From contig CAVVAH010000004.1 in the NCBI GenBank assembly GCA_963746175.1, positions 496,001-560,000 on the forward strand: a stretch of 64,000 nt of DNA, read 5' to 3'. The position numbers and the translations under genes were made by a program. Below the pieces are notes generated by a model. That model saw only the letters and a list, made by a program, of their open reading frames with translations. It searched no databases and was not told the DNA's origin. Positions 43,190 to 50,826 of the stretch are shown here, one piece after another; within the stretch, counting starts at the first letter, position 1, and the number at the start of each line of letters is the position of its first letter. The stretch is from CAVVAH01 sp963746175. GTDB lineage: Bacteria; Actinomycetota; Actinomycetes; JACCUZ01.

Positions 43190-45556
43190 ATGCCCACCTC
43201 CCGGCCGCGCAGCCTGGCGGACGACCTGCGCGCGCGTGACGACGCCGATCTCGTCGCGCTGCTCCGCGCCCGGCCGGACCTGCTGTCGCCGGTGCCGTCG
43301 GACCTCGCCTCGCTGGCGGCCCGGGCGACCACCCGGCCGTCGGTGACCCGCGCGCTGGACCAGCTCGACCGGTTCGCGCTGCAGGTGGTCGAGGTGCTGT
43401 GCGCGCTGCCCGACCACGGCACGGACGCCGACGTACGCCGGCTGCTGGGCGCCGACGCGACGCCGGTGCTGGCCGACCTGCACCGCCGGGCACTGGTCTA
43501 CCGCGACGAGGAGGGCGGGCTGGTGCTGCCGCGGACCGTGGTCGAGGTGCTCGGGCACGCCGCCGGGCTCGGGCCGCCGGCCGAGCAGCTGCTGCACGGC
43601 TACGGCACCGCGCGACTGGCGCGGATCGCTGCCGACGTGGGTGCCGACCTGTCCGACCCGCGGGTCGCCGGTGACCCGGTGCGCGCCTCGCACGCGGTCG
43701 CGCAGGTGCTCGCCGACGGCGGGCGGCTGACGGCCCTGCTCGCCGCCGCCCCGGCCGGTGCGACGGAGGCGCTGGCGACCATGACGTGGGGGCCGCCCAC
43801 CGGGCACCTCGAGCGGGCCCGCCGCGAGGTCGACGCGGCGAGCGCGGGGAGCCCTGTCGAGTGGCTGCTGGCGCACGGCCTCCTCGTCGGCACCGACCCG
43901 GTGACGGTCGTGCTCCCGCGCGAGGTCGCGCTGCACCTGCGCGGGGGCCGGGTCCACGAGGCACCCCAGCCGACGGTGCCGGCTCCGGAGACGTCCCCTG
44001 TCGACGCCTCCCGGGTCGACCGGGTCGCGGCCGGTGCGGCGGCCGACGTCGTGCGGCTCGTCGACGAGCTGCTCGAGCTCTGGTCCACCGAGCCACCCAA
44101 GGTGCTGCGCGCCGGCGGTGTCGGCGTGCGGGAGCGCGCCAGGGCGGCGACGGCGCTCGACCTCGACGAGCCGGCGCTGGCCCTGCTCGCCGAGGTCGCC
44201 CAGGCGGCCGGCCTGCTCGGGTCCGGCGACGACGGCAGCGCCGACGCCGAGGTGTGGCTGCCGACACCGGCGTACGACGGCTGGCTGGACGAGCCGGTCG
44301 AGGTCCGGTGGGCGACGTTGGCGCGGGCCTGGCTGACCACGACCCGGGTGGCCGGGCTGGCCGGCAGCCAGGACGTGCGCGGCAGGACGCTGGCCCCGCT
44401 CGGCCCTGACCTGGACCGCACCGTCGCGCCGGTCGTGCGCGCCGGCGTGCTGGGCGACCTCGCCGCCCTGCCGGTCGGCACCGCGACGACGACCGCGTCG
44501 CTGACGGCCCGGCTGCGCTGGCACGCGCCGCGCCGCGGTGGCCGGCTGCACGACGACCTCGTCGGCTGGACGGTGCGCGAGGGCGAGCGGCTCGGCCTGC
44601 TCTCCGGCGGCGCCCTCGCCGTCCACGGCCGTGCCCTGGTCGAGGGCCGCCCCGACGACGCCGTCGGCGCGCTGGCCGCGCTGCTGCCCGCGCCGCTCGA
44701 CCACGTGCTGCTGCAGGCCGACCTCACCGCGGTCGCGCCCGGTCCGCTGGAGCCCGGGCTGGCCCGCTCGGTCCGGCTGGTCGCCGACGTCGAGTCCACC
44801 GGTGGCGCGACGGTCTACCGCTTCACCGAGGCGACCGTGCGCCGGGCGTTCGACGCGGGCTGGACGGCCGGCGACGTCACCAGCCTGCTGACCAAGCACT
44901 CCCGCACGCCGGTGCCGCAGCCGCTGACCTACCTCGTCGAGGACGTGGCGCGCCGGCACGGCCGGGTCCGGGTCGGCGCCGCGTCGTCGTTCGTCCGGTG
45001 CGACGACGAGGCGACTCTCGGCGTCCTGCTCTCCGACCGCAAGGTCAGCAGCCTCGGCCTCCGCCGGATCGCGCCGACCGTCCTGGCGTCGACGTCGCCA
45101 CCGGACGTCGTTCTGGAGCGGCTGCGCGAGGCGGGCCTGGCACCCGCCGCCGAGGGCCCGGACGGCGCCGTCGTGGTCCGGCGGCCCGAGTCGCGCCGCT
45201 CGCCCGTCCGCCGGCGCCCGGTGCCGGTGGCGACGGCCGCGCCGACGCCGCCGTCCGACCCGCTGCTCGACGCCGCGGTGCGCGCGATCCGCGGCGGCGA
45301 CCGGGCGGGCTCGCTCAGCACCGGCCGCCCGACGGCGGACGTGCTGGCGATGCTGGTGCAGGCCGCGGGCTCCGGCGAGGCGCTGTGGATCGGCTACGTC
45401 GACGCCGAGGGCCGGGCCACCCAGCGGGTCGTCGAGCCGGTCGCGGTCGAGGGCGGCTACCTCAACGCCTACGACCACCTGCGCGGCGCCGTCCGGTCGT
45501 TCGCCGTGCACCGGATCACCGGTGTCTCGCCGCTGGACGACGACGCCGTCTCCTGA
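43190..45556 (+). CDS. helicase-associated protein with XPB-like region and WYL domain
   Basis: A protein of 788 residues from ATG 43190; GTG 43181 is an alternative. It resembles the family encoded next to the XPB helicase in mycobacteria (Rv0862c beside Rv0861c). An N-terminal helical region (LADDLRARDDADLVALLRAR) and several winged-helix-like stretches precede a Helicase_C_3-type region (LLQADLTAVAPGPLEP, then YRFTEATVRRAFDAG). At the end, LWIGYVDAEGRATQRVVEPV and GGYLNAYDHLRGAVRSFAVH match a WYL domain. No Walker motif is seen, so it is probably a partner of XPB. Its usual neighbour is 8 kb downstream here. Confidence 0.8.
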   Translation: MPTSRPRSLADDLRARDDADLVALLRARPDLLSPVPSDLASLAARATTRPSVTRALDQLDRFALQVVEVLCALPDHGTDADVRRLLGADATPVLADLHRRALVYRDEEGGLVLPRTVVEVLGHAAGLGPPAEQLLHGYGTARLARIAADVGADLSDPRVAGDPVRASHAVAQVLADGGRLTALLAAAPAGATEALATMTWGPPTGHLERARREVDAASAGSPVEWLLAHGLLVGTDPVTVVLPREVALHLRGGRVHEAPQPTVPAPETSPVDASRVDRVAAGAAADVVRLVDELLELWSTEPPKVLRAGGVGVRERARAATALDLDEPALALLAEVAQAAGLLGSGDDGSADAEVWLPTPAYDGWLDEPVEVRWATLARAWLTTTRVAGLAGSQDVRGRTLAPLGPDLDRTVAPVVRAGVLGDLAALPVGTATTTASLTARLRWHAPRRGGRLHDDLVGWTVREGERLGLLSGGALAVHGRALVEGRPDDAVGALAALLPAPLDHVLLQADLTAVAPGPLEPGLARSVRLVADVESTGGATVYRFTEATVRRAFDAGWTAGDVTSLLTKHSRTPVPQPLTYLVEDVARRHGRVRVGAASSFVRCDDEATLGVLLSDRKVSSLGLRRIAPTVLASTSPPDVVLERLREAGLAPAAEGPDGAVVVRRPESRRSPVRRRPVPVATAAPTPPSDPLLDAAVRAIRGGDRAGSLSTGRPTADVLAMLVQAAGSGEALWIGYVDAEGRATQRVVEPVAVEGGYLNAYDHLRGAVRSFAVHRITGVSPLDDDAVS

Positions 45557-45596
45557 CGCTCGCACCCATGCCCCCGGCCCTGCCGCGCGCCGGGCT

Positions 45597-45636
45597 GACT
45601 CCTGGGGCAGGACCACGACTCCTGGCGCATGACCAC
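45597..45636. repeat. tandem duplication of a 20-mer
   Basis: The 20 bases from 45597 (GACTCCTGGGGCAGGACCAC) are repeated at 45617 with two differences (GACTCCTGGCGCATGACCAC). The second unit runs into the palindrome of the 67-bp element. The pair is absent before the other copy at 55109. Confidence 0.8.
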
Positions 45637-45696
45637 GTAGACGTGGTCAACACACGCTTGTCGGGGTGTCGATGCCACGACAAGCACATACTCGCC
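45630..45696 (+). repeat. 67-bp intergenic element, copy A
   Basis: It starts with TGACCACGTA-GACGTGGTCA, a 20-bp palindrome with one mismatched central pair. Then comes a 37-nt segment ending in the fully conserved ATGCCACGACAAGCAC, followed by a less conserved nonamer ending TCGCC. GCTTGTCG at 45656-45663 can pair with CGACAAGC at 45678-45685, making a stem of 8 bp. It aligns without gaps to 55109-55175. It sits just after the helicase-associated gene. Confidence 0.85.
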
Positions 45697-45875
45697 CTGC
45701 CAAGCAGGTGTTGGGGGGAGCTCGCACTCGTGCCCGCACCGCCCTCCGCGCGCCGGGCTTGCCGCGTTTGCCCCATCTGCCCCTTCGGATTTCGTCGGCC
45801 CGTCGTCGGCGCCGTCACAGGTCCGCCGGACGGGCCTAGATTTCGCAGCACGGCACCTACCGCGTGGAGGACACC

Positions 45876-46331
45876 ATGACCACGACCGACGAGCTCGTCG
45901 CCGTCCTGGCGAAGGTCGACCTGTTCGACGGGCTCGACCACAAGCTGCTGCGGAGCATCGCGGAGGCCGGCCGCGAGGAGACGTTCGAGCCCGGGGCCAC
46001 GGTGCTCTCGGAGGGCGAGGAGGTCAGCGGCTTCCGGTCGTTCTCACCCAAGGGTGTCGAGATGCACGTCGTCCTGGCCGGCAGCGCGAGCGCCGGCGTC
46101 GGGGGCACGGCGCACGGCACGCTCGGGCCAGGCGACTACTTCGGAGAGGTGTCGCTCATCGACGGCCGGCCGCGGTCCGCCGACATCGTCGCCGGGGACG
46201 ACGGGCTGACGACGTTCGGCCTCGCGAAGTGGACCTTCCACGAGCTGCTGGAGACGCACCCGGAGATCGCGGTCCCGATGCTGCGTGTCATGACGGCGCG
46301 GCTGCGCGCCGCCGAGCACCCACGCGCCTGA
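45876..46331 (+). CDS. cyclic nucleotide-binding domain protein
   Basis: A protein of 151 residues, ATG 45876 with GGAGG 6 nt upstream. It is a CAP-family beta-roll: VDLFDGLDHKLLRSIAEAGR, then FEPGATVLSEGE, then the phosphate-binding cassette GPGDYFGEVSLIDGRPRSADI with Arg positioned for cyclic-nucleotide phosphate. No helix-turn-helix or enzymatic domain follows, so it is probably a stand-alone sensor or protein-protein regulator. Ligand (cAMP or other) unproven. Confidence 0.85.
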   Translation: MTTTDELVAVLAKVDLFDGLDHKLLRSIAEAGREETFEPGATVLSEGEEVSGFRSFSPKGVEMHVVLAGSASAGVGGTAHGTLGPGDYFGEVSLIDGRPRSADIVAGDDGLTTFGLAKWTFHELLETHPEIAVPMLRVMTARLRAAEHPRA

Positions 46332-46346
46332 GGACGGTCGGACTGC

Positions 46347-47339
46347 TCAGCGGTAGGCGACCGACCCGGCCGGCTTCGCGAGCCGCGCGTCGCGGCGGGT
46401 GTTGACCGCCGTACGCAGCCGCAGCTGGGCGATCTTCCTCGCGAACCGCAGGAGGTCGGCCGGCGGCACCGTCGGGCGGTCCGGTACGTCGTAGCCGAGC
46501 CGGCGCATCCGGGAGCCGGCCACCCGCTCGACGAGGGCGACCTCCGCGGGCGTGAGCACCCCGGCGTAGGTGCCGACCCGCTGGGTGCCGACCTGGTTCT
46601 GGGTCTCGCGGTGCCAGCCGCCGCGCTGCCGTTCGGGCAGCCGGGCCGCCTCCACCGGGTGGTCCAGCATCGCCTCCTCGAAGTCCTCGCCCAGGAAGGA
46701 GCACAGCCGCTGCAGCTCGGCGCGCGGGTCGGCGACGAGGTCCTCGTAGCGCAGCTCGTGGAAGGCGCCGGCCGGCAGCCGGCGACGGGCGGCCCGCGCC
46801 AGGTCGACGGCGTGCACCCAGGTCGCCACGGCCCCGACCGTCCCGTGCTTCCACCACGACATCCGCTTGAGCGAGCCGACGCAGTCGCGGGGGTCGCGCA
46901 CCAGGTGCACGACCTGCGCGTCCGGGAACAACGCCAGGAGCACGCCGACGTTGCGGAAGTAGCCCGGTCGCTTGTCGCCCCAGCGCGGCTTGCCGCGGTC
47001 GGCGGCGTAGAGCCGGTACGGCGCCGCCAGCGCGCTCCCCATCGTCGGCGAGCCCTCGACGACCTCCTTCTTCACCCGGTCGGCGTCGATCCCGAGGTGC
47101 CGGAACTTCGTGCCCTTCCGGCGCACGACCGCCCGGGCCAGCCGGCGCCGGTTGTGCTTGTCGGTGAGGTCGCCGAAGGCGCGGCGGCGCCGGAACACCG
47201 GCAGCAGGAACCGGGTCTCCGGCGGGATGGCGAGGCGCGAGTGGCTGCTGAGCATCAGCGTGAGCAGCGTGGTGCCCGACCGCGGGCAGCCGATGACGAA
47301 GACCGGCCGGTCGCCGGACACGGGGGCTGGGGTGGGCAT
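46347..47339 (-). CDS. PAPS-dependent sulfotransferase, copy 2
   Basis: A protein of 330 residues from ATG 47339. The PAPS loop is FVIGCPRSGTTLL and the 3'-phosphate site is VHLVRDPRDCVGSLKR. GDKRPGYFRNVGVLL and YEDLVADPRAELQRLCSFL match the protein at 42102 closely, so the two are paralogues. It converges with the cNMP-binding gene (15-bp gap) and is divergent from the first secreted paralogue. Acceptor unknown. Confidence 0.87.
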   Translation of the reverse strand: MPTPAPVSGDRPVFVIGCPRSGTTLLTLMLSSHSRLAIPPETRFLLPVFRRRRAFGDLTDKHNRRRLARAVVRRKGTKFRHLGIDADRVKKEVVEGSPTMGSALAAPYRLYAADRGKPRWGDKRPGYFRNVGVLLALFPDAQVVHLVRDPRDCVGSLKRMSWWKHGTVGAVATWVHAVDLARAARRRLPAGAFHELRYEDLVADPRAELQRLCSFLGEDFEEAMLDHPVEAARLPERQRGGWHRETQNQVGTQRVGTYAGVLTPAEVALVERVAGSRMRRLGYDVPDRPTVPPADLLRFARKIAQLRLRTAVNTRRDARLAKPAGSVAYR

Positions 47340-47493
47340 CGCGCGACAGGGTATCCGCGCCGCGTCGGCGAGCCGGACGCGTCCTGCTACGCCGTGGAGA
47401 CGGCGTGTCTTCACTGCCCGTAAATCCGTTGTCACTCAGTGCACTGGGGCTGTCGACCGTTTGTCCGATACCCCTCACTTGCCCGCTGCTGGA

Positions 47494-47566
47494 GGCTTAC
47501 GTTCTACGCGCCGCGGGTGAGGGAGACGCCCGTGTGTCATCGCGTTCACCACCTCATGGGGGGCTC
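47494..47566 (+). promoter_or_regulatory. conserved leader before secreted paralogue 1
   Basis: 73 nt directly before ATG 47567. They share most positions with 50756-50826: GGCTTACGTTC, then ACGCGCC, then CGGGTGAGG-AGACGCCCG, then TCATGGGGGG and CTC before the ATG. CGGG and CCCG can pair around an 11-nt loop. Similarity drops sharply further upstream, so the block marks a shared 5' UTR or promoter rather than a whole duplicated intergenic region. Confidence 0.7.
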
Positions 47567-50500
47567 ATGCACCGCGCACGTCGTTCGACCACCCGTTCCA
47601 CGGTCCGCTCACTCGGCACCGCGTTCCTCGCGATCGTCGTCGCCGTCCTCGGGCTGCCGCTGCTGCCCTCGGCCGCATCGGCGACGGCCATCACGGCCGG
47701 CTACCAGGACCAGGACTACGCCTCTGCGTCACGGCCCGGACGAGGTGACCTCGTACCACTCGCAGAACAAGCTGTGGTTCAACGACGGCCGCTGGTGGTC
47801 GGTCATGTGGCGCCCGGACGCTGCGGGTGGTCCGAAGTGGACTATCAACGAGCTCATCAACCCGGGAACTGCCGCGCAGTCCTGGAGCAACACGAACGTC
47901 GAGGTCGATCCACGCAACAAGAGCCACTACGACGTGCTCTCCGACGGCGCCAAGCTCTACATCGCCGCGTCGAACGACAACGCGGCCACGAACGAGATCC
48001 GGGTCTTCACGTTCAACTACAACGTCGGCACTCACAGCTACAGCAGCGCTGCCGGCTCTGCGACACTCCCGACCTCACTTATCGACAGCACGCCTACCGG
48101 GCTGGGCGTGAGCTACGCGAGCCTGGCCAAGTCCGGCTCGACGCTGTGGATCGGCTACGCGTCCGACAACAAGGTGTGGACGGCGTCGTCGCCGACCTCC
48201 GGCGCAGGGACGACATGGTCCCCCCCGGCCCCCCTGACCGTGTCTGCGGGTACCGAGCCGATCGTCGGCGCAGCTGGTTCGACGCTTCAGCTCGACGACA
48301 TCGCTGTGCTCGTCCCGATCAATGGTGGCGTCGGCGTCATGTGGAGCCGGACCAGCACGACCGGCACCGACTTCGGGGGATTCTTCTTCCAGAAGAACAC
48401 CACGGGCACCTGGGGCGGGCAGGAGACGGCCTGGGCCGGTACCTCGATCGGTGACAACCACATCAGCGCCAAGACGGCCACCGACGGCCGCGTCATCGTC
48501 GCGGTCAAGTCCAGCCTGGACAAGAACGGGACCAACACCGACCCGCTGATCGGTGTCCTGGCCCGCAGCACCGCCGGCGCCTGGACCGTGCCGACAAGCT
48601 CGGTGACGACGACCGGCGGCACACCGGTTGCCGGCCGCAAGGTCGCCACCGTGATCCAGGGCGTCACCCGGCCGATGCTGGTGCTCGACGAGGGCGGCAA
48701 CAGCGCCGACGTCTACTTCTCGACCGCGGTCGGCGGCGGCGACATCAACCGCCGCGTCGCGCCGTTGACGACGTTGAGCTTCACCGACCCGGGGCTGACC
48801 TCGGCAAAGCCAGGCGAGAAGATGATCGACGGTCCCGGCGTCACCACCATCAATGACGCCACGTCCACCAAGCAGGTGCTCGACAGCCGCTCCACCGGAA
48901 CCGGCATCGTCGTCCTCGCCTCCAACATTGCAACGACCGACTACGTGCACAGCTGCGTGGGTGGTGTCTGCGCCGCCGTGACCCCCGAGCCGTCGGCGTT
49001 CACCGCAACCCCGTCGTCCGGGACTGCGCCGCTCGCGGTGTCGTTCGGGGCGCCGGCCGGTGCCACGAGCTCGTCGTGGAACTTCGGCGACGGGACTCCA
49101 GCGGGCTCCGGCACGCCCGTTTCGCACACCTACAGCACGGCCGGGACCTACACCGTCACCTACACCGGTCAGTTCACGGCCGGACAGCGGGTGATGAGCC
49201 AGACCGTCACCGTGACGGCGCCGGTGGTCACTCCCCCTCCGCCGCCGCCCGGTGGTGGAGGCACCACGCCGGCCTGCACCGGCTGCCCGACGGCGTCGTT
49301 CACGATGGACGCCTCCTCGGGGCGGACGCCGTTCACGGTGCAGTTCACCGACACCTCCGTGGGTGCGACGAGCCGGTCGTGGAACTTCGGTGACGGAGTG
49401 ACCGACACCACCGCGAACCCGACGCACACCTACACCGCGTCCGGGACCTACACCGTGACCCTCACTGCGAGCAACGCGAGCGGCTCGACCAGCTCGGCGC
49501 AGACCGTCACCGTCATCAACGGCGGCGCCCGGTTCACCCCGGTGGCACCGACGACGGCGCTCAAGGGCAAGGCGATCGGCGCCGGGCAGTTCGCGACGCT
49601 GACGCTCAAGCCGCCGCCCGGCACCAACACGGTGGCGCTCAACGTGTCGGTCACCAAGGCGAGCGCATCGACGACCGTCTCGGTGTGCACGGGCGACGAC
49701 CTGCCGGCCGACTGCACCGCCCAGACAGTGGTCCGGGCACGCAAGGGCGGCAAGGGGTCCGGCTTCACCATCACGAAGCTCGACGCCACCGACTCGGTGA
49801 AGATCTGGAACGCGGCGGGAACCGCAGTCGTCAAGGCCGAGGTCGAGGGCTGGTTCGGCGGCAAGACGGACCAGAGCTACTTCGTGCCGCAGGGCAACCG
49901 ACGGATCCTGACCTCGGCCAAGGTGGGCGGCAACAAGGCGTACACGCTCACCATCCCGAAGTCCCTTCGGCCGAGCGGCACCCGGGCCGTGGCGCTGAAC
50001 GTCTGGGCCACCAGCGCCTCCACCGCGACCGACGTGTCGGTGTGCAACGCGGGCGTGGGGAAGAAGGCGTGCAAGAAGCACCCGACCCTCTACACCGGCA
50101 AGGGCGCCGCCGTGAGCACGCACGTCGTCACGACGATGGGCTCGGGCGGCAAGGTGAAGCTGGTCAACCGCAAGGGCAGCGTCCGGCTCACGGTCGCGGT
50201 CCAGGGCGTCTACACCTCGGGAGCAACGGGTGCGACGTTCCGGCCGAACCCGCTGCGTCGGGTCCTGACCACCCAGACGCTGGGGGCGAAGAAGTCCTTC
50301 ACGATGTCGATGAAGTCGCTGCCGGCGGGCACGAGCACGGTGGCGCTCCGCGTCACCATCGGGTCGGCGACGTCGACCGGCTCGGTGGCGGTCTGCACCG
50401 GCGGCACCGCGACGAAGGTCTGCAAGGCCTCGCCCACGGTGCCGGTGCAGAAGGGCCGGGTGACCAACCAGGTGGTGTTCGCCAAGGTCGGACCGGGCGG

Positions 50501-50576
50501 CACCGTGAAGTTCTGGAACGCCGCAGGCACCACGAAGATCACCGTGGACGTCTTCGGATCCCTGGGTCGCACCTGA
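47567..50576 (+). CDS. secreted multi-domain protein with two PKD domains (paralogue 1), frameshifted
   Basis: From ATG 47567, one frame gives a signal peptide (LGTAFLAIVVAVLGLPLLPS, cut near ASA) up to YQDQDYASAS. The mature protein then continues in the next frame (GPDEVTSYHSQNKLWFNDGR) to 50576, so one extra base lies near 47730-47742. Order: a WW/GD-rich beta-propeller-like domain of about 400 residues, two PKD domains (SSWNFGDGTPAGSG and SRSWNFGDGVTDTT), and three C-terminal modules of about 110 residues (VALNVSVT, then KIWNAAGTAVVKAEVEGWF). These resemble actinobacterial surface repeats ending in VxDVxGY. About 1000 residues joined. Likely a cell-surface or matrix protein. Confidence 0.75.
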
Positions 50577-50596
50577 CAGACCGCCTGCACGTCCGG

Positions 50597-50629
50597 ACGG
50601 CCCGTCTCGCACCGAGCGAGACGGGCCGT
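50597..50629. terminator. strong hairpin terminator after paralogue 1
   Basis: A perfect 14-bp stem, ACGGCCCGTCTCGC with GCGAGACGGGCCGT, closes the loop ACCGA and is followed by T. It lies 20 bp after the stop codon. Confidence 0.9.
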
Positions 50630-50755
50630 TCGCGTCTGAGCGCACCGTGGTCGACGGCGTTCGTCGGCCCGCCTTCACCCGCTGTATGGGCTGTCGTCAC
50701 GCAACGCCAACATTTCGACCAATAGCCGCATACCGCCACCTGGCCCGCAGGCCAA

Positions 50756-50826
50756 GGCTTACGTTCGACGCGCCCCGGGTGAGGCAGACGCCCGGTGTCC
50801 TCGCTCATCACGTCATGGGGGGCCTC
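50756..50826 (+). promoter_or_regulatory. conserved leader before secreted paralogue 2
   Basis: 71 nt directly before ATG 50827, matching 47494-47566. Here the hairpin is longer, CCGGG pairing with CCCGG around TGAGGCAGACG. The extra flanking pair compared with the first copy is consistent with a maintained stem. TCATGGGGGG supplies a strong ribosome-binding sequence near the start codon. Confidence 0.7.

Larger units (their letters stand above)
45557..45875. other. intergenic region with tandem 20-mers and the first copy of the 67-bp repeat
   Basis: 319 bp without a convincing gene. It carries two tandem 20-mers (45597-45636), the 67-bp element copy A (45630-45696) and, at the right end, the Shine-Dalgarno GGAGG for the cNMP-binding gene. 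The stretch 45700-45860 shows no recognised signal. Confidence 0.6.

Noticed and set aside
43121..45616. 831-codon open frame on the minus strand opposite the helicase-associated gene
   Set aside because: Its composition (Arg/Gly/Gln/Val with no motif) is a mirror of the GC-rich plus-strand gene, which has clear family motifs. The same reasoning removes the minus-strand frames at 28500-30893, 48075-50678 and 50539-53115.
45597..45696. CRISPR-like repeats
   Set aside because: Only two tandem 20-mers without spacers and no cas genes.
47494..47566. Known riboswitch (c-di-GMP, c-di-AMP, cobalamin) in the paralogue leader
   Set aside because: The block is too short and lacks the conserved core bases of these classes; only a small hairpin can be drawn.
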